Assembly (NCBI GenBank): GCA_028706735.1
Contig: JAQTVS010000006.1
Location: forward strand, 6,114-23,357
Source of the DNA: Thiomonas sp.
Lineage (GTDB): Bacteria > Pseudomonadota > Gammaproteobacteria > Burkholderiales > Burkholderiaceae_C
Direction: 5' to 3'
DNA length: 17,244 nt
Each line of letters opens with the position of its first letter. Positions within the stretch are counted from its first letter, which is position 1. Under the pieces are notes generated by a model. The model searched no databases. It saw nothing but the letters and a program-made list of their open reading frames with translations, and was not told where the DNA came from. Positions 7,420 to 14,738 of this stretch are shown in pieces. Both the position numbers and the translations under genes were made by a program.

Positions 7420-10400
7420 TCAGCGGAATTCAAAGGTATAGAACAGATCCACGGCATTCTCCGTGCCGGTCTGCGTTTGCACTGACAGGCGCTTGGTGAG
7501 CTGGTACTGGATGGTGAAAATGCTCGACACGCCGTCGAGCCCGCGCGAGAAACTCACCAGGGTCTTGGATGACAGGCGCTTGCTCAGCGTCACGATCGTG
7601 CCTTGGAGCCCGGCGGAATTGGTTGCCGCGCCGCTGGTGGTGCTGGCGGCGCTTTGCACGCTGATGCTGTCGAGCCCCACGGCATGCGCCAGCCGGGTTT
7701 GCAGCGACATGCCGTCGCCCGGCCCGAGCAGGGCGGCTGCGGCGGTTTGCAGCAGGCCGATGTCGGAAGCGCCGACCTGATCGAGCGGCTGGCCCAGCAC
7801 CAGCCAGGACAGGATCTCCGTGTCGGGCATGGCCGGGGTGGAGCTGAGTTTGACCAGCGGGCGCCGCGCGCTGCCGGTGACGGTCACCCCCACGCTGATG
7901 CCGGTGGGCAGGTTGGGCCGGGTGGCGGTGATGTTGATGCCGGGGTTGTCCAGCGGGCCGGCGAAGTTGATGCGGCCCTGCGTCACCTGCAATTGCTGGC
8001 CGTAGGCGGTGTACTCGCCCTTGACCAGTTCGATGCTGCCGGTGGCCGTGGGCGTGGCGCCGTTGTCGGCGCGCACGCGCACGCTGCCGCTCAGCATGGC
8101 GTCGAGCCCCTGGCCGTAAAGATGGAAGTTGGAGCCGAGGTTGAAGTTGCCATCGAAGCGCACGGCGCGCGGCATGGCTGCTGCGGGTTTGGCTGCGGGG
8201 GCAGTCTGGCCCTCGACGACCACGTCGCTGCTCAGGGTGGGGCCGCTGCTGCGCGGCAGGGCGATGTCGGCGCGGTCGGCGGTGAGGTCGGTGGTGATGG
8301 CCAGCACCTTGTCGGCCAGTTGGGCCTGCGCGCTGCCGCTGAGCACCAGTTGGCGATCCGGGCGGTTGAGCAGTTGCAGCTTGGCCGCCTTGAGGTTTAG
8401 TGTGGCGCGCGGCAGGCCGTTCTGCAGGCGGGCGTCGCCGGTGGCGGTGAGCAGGCCTGCGCCGCCGTGCAGAGCAAGCTGGTCGAGCTGCAGGCGGTCA
8501 CCAGTGAAATGGGCGCGCAGCACGCCGTCCTTCAGGTCGACGCCCTGTGCGGGCCAGGCCAGACGCAGCGCCTTGCCGTCGAGCGTGCCGCTGAACTGGG
8601 GATGGGCCAGCGTGCCGCGGCCCTGCACCGCGAGTTGCAGGCGCCCTTCGGCGCGGTAGTCGAAGCCGATCAGTGGCGCGGCCCAGGCCAGGCTGGGCAT
8701 GTCGGCTCCGGCGTCGAGTTGTAGCGGGGCGTCGCCTGCCACGCCCCAGAGCGCGCCGCGCTGGGTCAGCGCAACGTCGCCGCTGGCCTGCGCCGTGCCC
8801 ATCGCGGTTTGCACCACGCCCTGTGCATGCAGGCGGCTGTCTTTGGCGGTGAGGTCGAGCACCAGTTGGCCGATGCCCAGCGGCATGAAACCGCCGCGCG
8901 ACCGCGACGGGCCGAAGCTGGCGCTGCAACTGGGCGCAACCGTCACGCTGCCCGCCTGCGCGGCGGGGGGCGCGGCAAGCTGCAGGGCGATGTCGCCGCT
9001 GTCGCGCTGCAGGTGCAGGTGGCCGTTGACCTGCGCGCCCGCATCGAGCAGCCAGTCACCCGACAGCACCAGGGTGTTGCGCACCTGGGCTGGGTCGATG
9101 CCGCCCAGCGCCAGCAGGTCGGCGGTGTTCACCGCGTTGAGCTGCCCCTGCGTGTGCAGTTGGCCCGGGGCGATCTCCAGGCTGGCAAGGTCGATGCGCC
9201 CGGCCTGGAGCGCGACCGCCGCATGCCGGACCTGCAGCCGCAGCGGGCTGAACGCCAGATCCAGCGCAGCCGGGGCTTGCAGGCGCAGCGCCACGCGGCC
9301 GCTGTTGTCCAGCGTGGTGATCTTGCCGCGCCAGCCCTGTTGCGCGCCCAGCCAGCCGCCGTCGGCGCGCAGCTTGAGGTCGATGGGCACGGGACTGGCC
9401 GGGGCGGACGCGGAGGATTTTTCAGCGCCGCGGGTCTGCAGTTGCCCTTGCGCGTCCAGCGCAAGGGAGTGCCGGGCGCGGGTGCCGTCGATCCGCAGCG
9501 AGGCGGCGCTGAGTGTTTGCCCGTCGGCCTGCAGATTTCGCAGGCGGGTGGCGAGATGGATCTGGCCGTTCAGCCCGGCGCTGGTCTGCGCCTGCGCCTG
9601 CAGCGTGCCGATCTGCACCGACTGCGCGCCCTGCGTCCATTGCAGCCCGTCGAGGGCAAGGCTGAGCGACCCGCCGAGACGGTCGAGCAGTGCGGCGGCC
9701 TGCTGCGCGGGCTTGCCCGCAGCCGCCACGCCGGTGCTGAACGTGCTGTCTGCGTGCAGGCGCCGCAGCGCAAGCTGTCCGCCCCAGTGCAGGCCGTCCG
9801 CCTGCAGCGAGAGCGTGCCGGACGGCGCCTGCAGCCCGCCGCGCAACTGGCCCTGCGCCTGGACGCTGCCCTGCAGGACGGGGTCGATCTGCGCGAGCGC
9901 GGGGGCTTTGAGCGCCCATTGCACGGTGTCGCGCGGCTGGCCGAAAGCGCCCTGCGCGCGAAGTTGGTTGTCGCCCAGCGCCAGCGCGGCGTCCACGTTC
10001 CACAGGCGTTGCGGGTCGAGCGCCAGCCGCGCATGGCCGGTGAAGGTGTGGCCGCGCCACACACTGGGCTCGACCTGCAGCGCGAGCTGGGCGCTGCGCC
10101 GCTGCAGCGTGCCCTTGGCGGTGAGATCCGCATTCAGCGTGGCCGCGGGATAGGCGCCGAAGTGCGCCGGGTTGAACTGGCGCAGGCGGGCGCGCAGGTC
10201 GAAGGGCTGCGCGCCCGAGGTGGACAGGCCGCCGCTGGCATCGAGCTGTCCGCCCAGCGCCGACAGCAGCAGACGCTGGATGCGCAGGCTGTCCCCGCTG
10301 CGCGTGGCATCGAGCCGCAGGTCCCAGCCGGGCTGGGTGAGGGCGATTTGCGCGCTTTGCCGCTGCGCCGCAGCGTCAAGTGCGATCGGCCCGGACAGGC

Positions 10401-11637
10401 GGGTGGCGGCAAGCCGGGTGTCGAGCGCGCGGGCATTGATGCCACTGGCCTGCAGCCGGGCCTGCAGTGTGGGCTGGTTCCAGTCGAGCGTGCCTTGCAG
10501 CCGACCGCCCGCGCCGAGATCGATGCGCAGATCGCGCGCGGTGGCGTGCTGCCCATCCCCGGCCAGCGTGGCCTGCAGGCTGCGCAATGGCAGACGATGC
10601 TGGTCGATGGGGCCGGGCAGGGCGTTGCGCACACTGAGGCGGCCTTGCAGGCGCTGCGCGCTCGACGGCCCGAGATCGAGGCGCACATCCAGCGCGGCGT
10701 GCGGCAGGGCGGGGTTGAAGGCGGCGGGATCGAGCGCGGCGGAACGCAGTTGCGCGCTGACCAGCGGTGTGGCGTCAAACGGGGTGAGGCGGGCTTGCAG
10801 TTGGGCGCTGGCGGCGTCCATGTGCAAAGCGCCGCTGAGCGCGATGTCGCGCAGCGTGCCGTCTGCCTGCAGGTTGGCGGTGTTGCTGGCCGCGGCCTTG
10901 TCCGGCAGGCCGATGTGGGTGGCGTCCAGCGTGGCCTGCAGCGCGTAAGGCGCAATGTCGCCGAGCGTGGCGTGCAATTGCACCTTGGCCCACGGCGTGG
11001 TGGCGCTGAGCTGCGCGCGGTAGCGGCCCTGTGCGTAGTGCAATTGGCCGTTCACGCCGCCAACGTTCTGCAGCTTGCCAGGCGTGCCCAGGCGCAGCGC
11101 GCCGATGGCGAACCGGTCAATGGCGAGGTGGAGCGGCAGGCGCAGGCTGGCCGGCAACTGCGGCGGCCCGCTTGCCGCAGCCGCGTGGAGTTGCACGATG
11201 TCGATCTGCCGCGCGCTCAGGTTCTGGACGAGCAGGCGGCGTTGCCACAGCGCCGCTGGCGTCCAGCGCAGCAGGGCATCCTGCACGGTGATGGCGGTGC
11301 TTGGCGTGGTGATCTGCAGGCGGCCGATGCGCACGGCGCTCCAGGCGCTGCCGCGCACGTCTTGCACGGCAATGTGCATGGAGCCGATCTGCTGGGGCGT
11401 GCGCGCCGCAAGCCATTGCAATCCGCTTTCGCTGCCCAGCCAGGCCAGCGCGCCCGCGGCAGCCAGCAGCACGGCGCAAACCCCGGCCAGCGTCCAGGCC
11501 AACAGCCGCAGCCCCCGGCGCGACGGCGGCGCGGGAGTGGCCTCTCCTCCCCCGCGCGGCGGGGGAGGTTGGGAGGGGGAGACGCCCGCCTCGGGGCGGC
11601 CCGGCGGCGGGGGCGGTTGCGGCGTGGTCGGCTCCAT
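7420..11637 (-). CDS. tamB: TamB, translocation and assembly module inner-membrane component
   Basis: Very large envelope protein of 1405 residues (E. coli TamB is about 1259). It is anchored by one N-terminal membrane helix at about 43-67 (GLRLLAWTLAGVCAVLLAAAG), followed by a long periplasmic beta-rich body with many repeats of the AsmA/TamB type. The C-terminal DUF490/TamB domain is clear from about residue 1150. It contains FNLGSNFHLYGQGLDAMLSG, then GSIELVKGEYTAYGQQL, LDNPGINITATR and DTEILSWLVLGQPL, and the chain ends FYTFEFR. TamB spans the periplasm and works with TamA in outer-membrane protein insertion and phospholipid transport. Its ATG overlaps the tamA TGA by one base. Residues ~11-33 (proline/glycine/arginine-rich) are encoded by a palindromic repeat. 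A cysteine-containing stretch SCSASFGPSRSRGG near residue 910 looks unusual for the repeat body. Confidence 0.95.
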   Translation of the reverse strand: MEPTTPQPPPPPGRPEAGVSPSQPPPPRGGGEATPAPPSRRGLRLLAWTLAGVCAVLLAAAGALAWLGSESGLQWLAARTPQQIGSMHIAVQDVRGSAWSAVRIGRLQITTPSTAITVQDALLRWTPAALWQRRLLVQNLSARQIDIVQLHAAAASGPPQLPASLRLPLHLAIDRFAIGALRLGTPGKLQNVGGVNGQLHYAQGRYRAQLSATTPWAKVQLHATLGDIAPYALQATLDATHIGLPDKAAASNTANLQADGTLRDIALSGALHMDAASAQLQARLTPFDATPLVSAQLRSAALDPAAFNPALPHAALDVRLDLGPSSAQRLQGRLSVRNALPGPIDQHRLPLRSLQATLAGDGQHATARDLRIDLGAGGRLQGTLDWNQPTLQARLQASGINARALDTRLAATRLSGPIALDAAAQRQSAQIALTQPGWDLRLDATRSGDSLRIQRLLLSALGGQLDASGGLSTSGAQPFDLRARLRQFNPAHFGAYPAATLNADLTAKGTLQRRSAQLALQVEPSVWRGHTFTGHARLALDPQRLWNVDAALALGDNQLRAQGAFGQPRDTVQWALKAPALAQIDPVLQGSVQAQGQLRGGLQAPSGTLSLQADGLHWGGQLALRRLHADSTFSTGVAAAGKPAQQAAALLDRLGGSLSLALDGLQWTQGAQSVQIGTLQAQAQTSAGLNGQIHLATRLRNLQADGQTLSAASLRIDGTRARHSLALDAQGQLQTRGAEKSSASAPASPVPIDLKLRADGGWLGAQQGWRGKITTLDNSGRVALRLQAPAALDLAFSPLRLQVRHAAVALQAGRIDLASLEIAPGQLHTQGQLNAVNTADLLALGGIDPAQVRNTLVLSGDWLLDAGAQVNGHLHLQRDSGDIALQLAAPPAAQAGSVTVAPSCSASFGPSRSRGGFMPLGIGQLVLDLTAKDSRLHAQGVVQTAMGTAQASGDVALTQRGALWGVAGDAPLQLDAGADMPSLAWAAPLIGFDYRAEGRLQLAVQGRGTLAHPQFSGTLDGKALRLAWPAQGVDLKDGVLRAHFTGDRLQLDQLALHGGAGLLTATGDARLQNGLPRATLNLKAAKLQLLNRPDRQLVLSGSAQAQLADKVLAITTDLTADRADIALPRSSGPTLSSDVVVEGQTAPAAKPAAAMPRAVRFDGNFNLGSNFHLYGQGLDAMLSGSVRVRADNGATPTATGSIELVKGEYTAYGQQLQVTQGRINFAGPLDNPGINITATRPNLPTGISVGVTVTGSARRPLVKLSSTPAMPDTEILSWLVLGQPLDQVGASDIGLLQTAAAALLGPGDGMSLQTRLAHAVGLDSISVQSAASTTSGAATNSAGLQGTIVTLSKRLSSKTLVSFSRGLDGVSSIFTIQYQLTKRLSVQTQTGTENAVDLFYTFEFR
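11540..11607. repeat. GC-rich palindromic repeat inside the tamB 5' coding end
   Basis: The arms CCTCCCCCGC (11546-11555) and GCGGGGGAGG (11559-11568) form a perfect ten-base stem with a three-base loop. It is followed by GTTGGGAGGGGGAGA-like sequence and GGGGCGGCCCGGCG (11593-11606). On the opposite strand the core reads TCTCCCCCTCCCAACCTCCCCC, closely matching the element in tamA. It is translated as residues ~11-33 of TamB. Confidence 0.65.
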
Positions 11638-13565
11638 CAGAACGACAGCCCCGCGTTGAAATTCACCCGGTAGGCATGCACCGCCTGGCCGTAGGCGAGG
11701 TCGATCGACACCAGCCCGACGGGGCTGCGCCAGCGCACGCCCGCGCCGTAGCCGCGCACCGGCTTGAGGGCGCCCCAGGTGTCTGCGGCGTTGCCCGCGT
11801 CATAGAACACCGCGCCGCCCCACTGCCGGGTGAACCAGTGGTCATATTCGGCGCTGGCGGTGAACAGATAGCGCCCGCCGACAATGGCGCCGCCCTGCAC
11901 CAGCCCCAGGCTTTGATAGGCGTAGCCACGCACCGAATTGGCTCCCCCGGCGCGGAACAGGAAGTTCTGCGGAATGCCGCTGGCGCCATTGGCCAGCACC
12001 GCCCCGGCTTCGGCGCGGAAGATGAGCTGGTTGCTCCGGTCCAGCGGCACATAGCCCAGGCCGCGGGCGTACAGGCGGATGAAGTTGGCGCTGGAGAGCA
12101 GCGCCTTGCTCGCGCCGCCGACTTGCAGGTTGATGATGGCGCCGCGGCTGGGATAGAGCACGCTGTTGATGTCGCGCCACGTCCAGCTGTCGTTCAGGCT
12201 CAGCGCATGCACTTCGCTGGATGCCGCGCCCACGGGCGCCAGGCTTTCTGCCTGATATTGCAGCGCCAGGGCGGCGTCGATATTGCCGCGGGTGCGCGCG
12301 CTCTGCGCCACGATGCTGGAGTTGCGTGTGGTCAGGCCGGAGATGTCGGTGCGGTCTTGAGACAGGCCGATGCTGTCCTCATAGCCCAGCGCGGTGCGCG
12401 GAAAGGCCAACCGCAGGCTGCCGCTTTGCTCGCGGGTCTGCAGCTTGATGCTGCTCGACAGCCGCCAGGCGCGGTCGAGAAAATCGAGATCGCGCCAGTC
12501 TGTTTGCACCCGCTGGCCGGTGTCGCTGCTCACGCCCACGCCGAAGCTGAGTTTCTGCGCCTGGTTCTCGCTGACCTGCACGTCCACCGGCACCACGTCA
12601 CCCTGGGCCTGCCGCAGATCGGCATCGACCAGGGCGTTGTGAAAATACGGGCTGTTCTGCAGCGCGGCCTGATAGTCGAGCAGCGCGGTTTGGGAGTAGG
12701 GCTGGCCAGGCCGCAGCGGCGCCAGATGCTCCACGATGCTGGCCGGATAGCGTTGCAGCCCGGTGATTTTCAGGCCGCCGAACACATACGGCGCACCGGT
12801 GTCCAGCCGCAGCGCCAGCCTGGCCTGGCGGGTGGCCGGGTCGATGGCGGCGCGGCTGTCCACCAGCCGCGCCGCAGGCCAGCGCCCGGACAGCAGAGCC
12901 GACAGCGCCTTCGTCTTGGCCGCTTCCCAATCCGCGTCGCGGAACACCGCGCCCGGCTTGAGCGCCCAGGCGCGGGACAGCCGCGCGCTCAGCGCGGCGT
13001 CCGGCTTGCCGTCCGGGCCGACAACCTGCAGATCGACCGTCTGCACCAACGTCGCCGCGCCCGGCGACACGCTGAGCGTCACCATGATCGGGGCGGCATC
13101 GGGGCAGTCGATCCGCACCCGGATCTGCGGAGAAAAATAGCCCTGCGTGGCGAGCAGGCGCTGCGCCTGCGCCGGGGCCTCCTCCGCCAATCGCTCGATC
13201 TGGTCGCGTGGCAGCCCCGGAAAGTCGCGCCAACGCAACAGATCGAGATGGTCCGTCAGGAGGGTTTGCAAGTCTTTGGGCGCATCGAGTTCCACGTTGT
13301 AGAGCGGCTTTTCCGCTGGTGCGGCAGAGACCTCCGGGCGCGGCGCGGCGGCCTCTGCCGCCACTGCGGCTTGCGGCAAGGCCAGCAAAGTGCAGACACC
13401 CAGCAGGCTGGCGCAGGTCAAAGCCCGCAGCGCGGCATGTGCCTCTCCCTCCCAAGCTCCCCCACGCAGCAGGCGAGGTAGGACCGCTCCCTTTGCGCTG
13501 GCGGGGAAGGCGTCCTCGGGGCGCCTCGACTCGGCTGGTTTTCCATGCATGGCGCCATTATTCAT
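11637..13565 (-). CDS. tamA: TamA, Omp85-family outer-membrane assembly protein
   Basis: Outer-membrane protein of 642 residues (E. coli TamA is 577). After a signal sequence with a hydrophobic core at about 49-63 and likely cleavage near AVAA (70), three POTRA-like domains run from about 90 to 340 (for example PYVFGGLKITGLQRYPASIVEHLAPLRPGQPY). A 16-stranded bacterial-surface-antigen barrel follows, with FLFRAGGANSVRGYAYQSLG near 548-567, YDHWFTRQWGGAVFYDAGNA, and VGLVSIDLAYGQAV close to a terminal Phe. TamA inserts substrates into the outer membrane with TamB. The first ATG (13565) and an ATG five codons later (13550) are the only in-frame ATGs before the signal core, and neither has a strong ribosome-binding site. 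This leaves an odd ~44-residue leader, of which residues ~11-44 are repeat-encoded. Confidence 0.94.
   Translation of the reverse strand: MNNGAMHGKPAESRRPEDAFPASAKGAVLPRLLRGGAWEGEAHAALRALTCASLLGVCTLLALPQAAVAAEAAAPRPEVSAAPAEKPLYNVELDAPKDLQTLLTDHLDLLRWRDFPGLPRDQIERLAEEAPAQAQRLLATQGYFSPQIRVRIDCPDAAPIMVTLSVSPGAATLVQTVDLQVVGPDGKPDAALSARLSRAWALKPGAVFRDADWEAAKTKALSALLSGRWPAARLVDSRAAIDPATRQARLALRLDTGAPYVFGGLKITGLQRYPASIVEHLAPLRPGQPYSQTALLDYQAALQNSPYFHNALVDADLRQAQGDVVPVDVQVSENQAQKLSFGVGVSSDTGQRVQTDWRDLDFLDRAWRLSSSIKLQTREQSGSLRLAFPRTALGYEDSIGLSQDRTDISGLTTRNSSIVAQSARTRGNIDAALALQYQAESLAPVGAASSEVHALSLNDSWTWRDINSVLYPSRGAIINLQVGGASKALLSSANFIRLYARGLGYVPLDRSNQLIFRAEAGAVLANGASGIPQNFLFRAGGANSVRGYAYQSLGLVQGGAIVGGRYLFTASAEYDHWFTRQWGGAVFYDAGNAADTWGALKPVRGYGAGVRWRSPVGLVSIDLAYGQAVHAYRVNFNAGLSF
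13438..13535. repeat. Repeat element inside the tamA 5' coding end
   Basis: The plus strand contains GCCTCTCCCTCCCAAGCTCC followed by CCCACGC, then a less ordered stretch, and ends near GTCCTCGGGGCGCC. The first part matches the reverse complement of the element in tamB (TCTCCC-x-TCCCAA-x-CTCCCCC), so the two copies lie in opposite orientation. The palindrome is more decayed here. It is translated as residues ~11-43 of TamA. Confidence 0.5.
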
Positions 13566-13902
13566 GCGGCTTTGCCGGCCGGTTTTTCCCAGACAAATGC
13601 CAGCGCGCTGGCGCCGTTGGCCAAACCGGATTCGGCTTGAAACGCTCAGCTTTTCCAGCGCTTTTGTGACCTCGCAGGCGGGCGATCAGAAAAATTGAAG
13701 GCAAGGCTTGCGCCCCGTCGATTCGCTGCACGAACTTTGTAAAGCGCCGATCACAGTCCTTGCACCTTTCCTTGCGCAGCGTGAACATTCGCACAGTTTC
13801 ACCATTTGACGTTGCGCTTGTTCGTTATTTGCGCCTGTTTAGGTGTGCGCACAGTACTTCTGGCGTGCGCCGCTCGCTTTTCGCTCATCAATGCCTTGCC
13901 GC
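13566..13902. other. Divergent intergenic region between tamA and the response regulator gene
   Basis: About 337 bases separate the two divergent starts, the largest non-coding stretch here. It is lower in GC than its surroundings between about 13680 and 13860, as expected for promoters. A TTGACG box occurs at 13806-13811 on the plus strand, but no convincing -10 box stands at the right distance. No promoter could be assigned for tamA either. Open frames inside it lack family features. Confidence 0.5.
13599..13612. promoter_or_regulatory. Perfect 14-base palindrome upstream of tamA
   Basis: GCCAGCGCGCTGGC reads the same on both strands and lies 34-47 bases upstream of the tamA ATG. It could be a regulator operator or a small hairpin in the 5' leader. 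In GC-rich DNA such palindromes also arise by chance. Confidence 0.25.
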
Positions 13903-14673
13903 ATGACGTATTTCGGTCCAACCGTGCCACCCAATTCTGCGCTGCGTATCGCCTACCTCGAAGACGACTTGCTCCTCGCGCAGGAGGTTTCCATCTGGCT
14001 GCGTGAGGCAGGCTACGACGTGCAACATTACGCGGATGGCCACGAACTCGCGCGTGCCGTCGAGCGTGGCGGCGCGGACGCCTGCCTGCTCGACTGGATG
14101 CTGCCCGGCCTCAGCGGCCCGGATGTGCTGTGCCGCCTGCGTCTGCAACTGGGGGGCAATCTGCCGCCGGTTATTTTTCTCACCGGGCGCAATACAGAGG
14201 CCGACGTGGTTCAGGCGCTGGAGTCAGGCGCGGACGACTATCTGGTCAAGCCCTTGTCCCGTCCGGTGCTGCTGGCGCGGCTGCAGGCGGTGTTGCGGCG
14301 CTCCGGCGCCGCGCAGCCGAGCGCACGGCTGCGCCTGGGCGAAATTGAAGCGGACTGCGCACGGCGGCAGATTTTTGTGCAGGGCGTGCGCGTCGATCTG
14401 ACCGATCGTGAAACCGATCTAGCGTTGCATTTTTTTCAGAACGTCAACCGGTTGCTGACCCGCGACTTTCTCATCCAGACCCTCTGGGGCCTGCGTCCCG
14501 AGGTCGAAACCCGCACGGTGGATGTGCATGTCAGCGCGCTGCGGCGCAAGCTGGGTCTGCAACCTGAGGCCGGCTGGCGGCTGGTTTCTGTGTACGGGCG
14601 CGGCTACCGCCTGGAGCGCTCGCGCGGCCCCGACGACGGGCCGCCGACCCTTCCGCCCGAACTCGACGACTGA
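13903..14673 (+). CDS. OmpR/PhoB-type response regulator
   Basis: Cytoplasmic two-component regulator of 256 residues from the chosen start. The receiver domain (~15-130) has the acidic pair in AYLEDD (20-22), the phospho-acceptor Asp64 in ACLLDWMLPGLSG, the Thr switch in VIFLTGRN and Lys in GADDYLVKPLSRP. The C-terminal winged helix (~145-240) reads LGEIEADCARRQIF, LTDRETDLALHFFQ, then VDVHVSALRRKLG and VYGRGYRLE, typical of the OmpR family. The ATG at 13903 is chosen as the nearest to the receiver; ATGs at 13891 and 13843 and a GTG at 13924 are alternatives, and none has a clear ribosome-binding site. It leads a cluster with a LysM-FecR protein and a CHASE2 sensor. No histidine kinase is seen in the window, so its phosphate donor is unknown. 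Confidence 0.9.
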   Translation: MTYFGPTVPPNSALRIAYLEDDLLLAQEVSIWLREAGYDVQHYADGHELARAVERGGADACLLDWMLPGLSGPDVLCRLRLQLGGNLPPVIFLTGRNTEADVVQALESGADDYLVKPLSRPVLLARLQAVLRRSGAAQPSARLRLGEIEADCARRQIFVQGVRVDLTDRETDLALHFFQNVNRLLTRDFLIQTLWGLRPEVETRTVDVHVSALRRKLGLQPEAGWRLVSVYGRGYRLERSRGPDDGPPTLPPELDD

Positions 14674-14738
14674 TCCGGCGGACAATGTCGGCTTGCTGCC
14701 TTTTCTGTCGCCGGCGGCTCGAACCGGATCTGACTCCG

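Noticed and set aside
7395..7420. Palindrome AACCCGGGTT downstream of tamB as a terminator
   Set aside because: The stem is short, and there is no loop or T run.
8809..11673. 954-codon open frame on the plus strand opposite tamB
   Set aside because: It is antisense to nearly all of tamB, is dominated by Gln, Arg, Ala and Gly, and has no recognisable domain. Long antisense frames are expected in GC-rich genes.
11676..13481. 601-codon open frame on the plus strand opposite tamA
   Set aside because: Same shadow effect; the opposite strand encodes a clear Omp85 protein, and this frame shows no family features.
13558..13794. 78-codon minus-strand frame upstream of tamA, with one CKDC
   Set aside because: A single CxxC-like pair is not enough to suggest a zinc-binding protein. 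It ends just inside tamA and has no ribosome-binding site or family resemblance.
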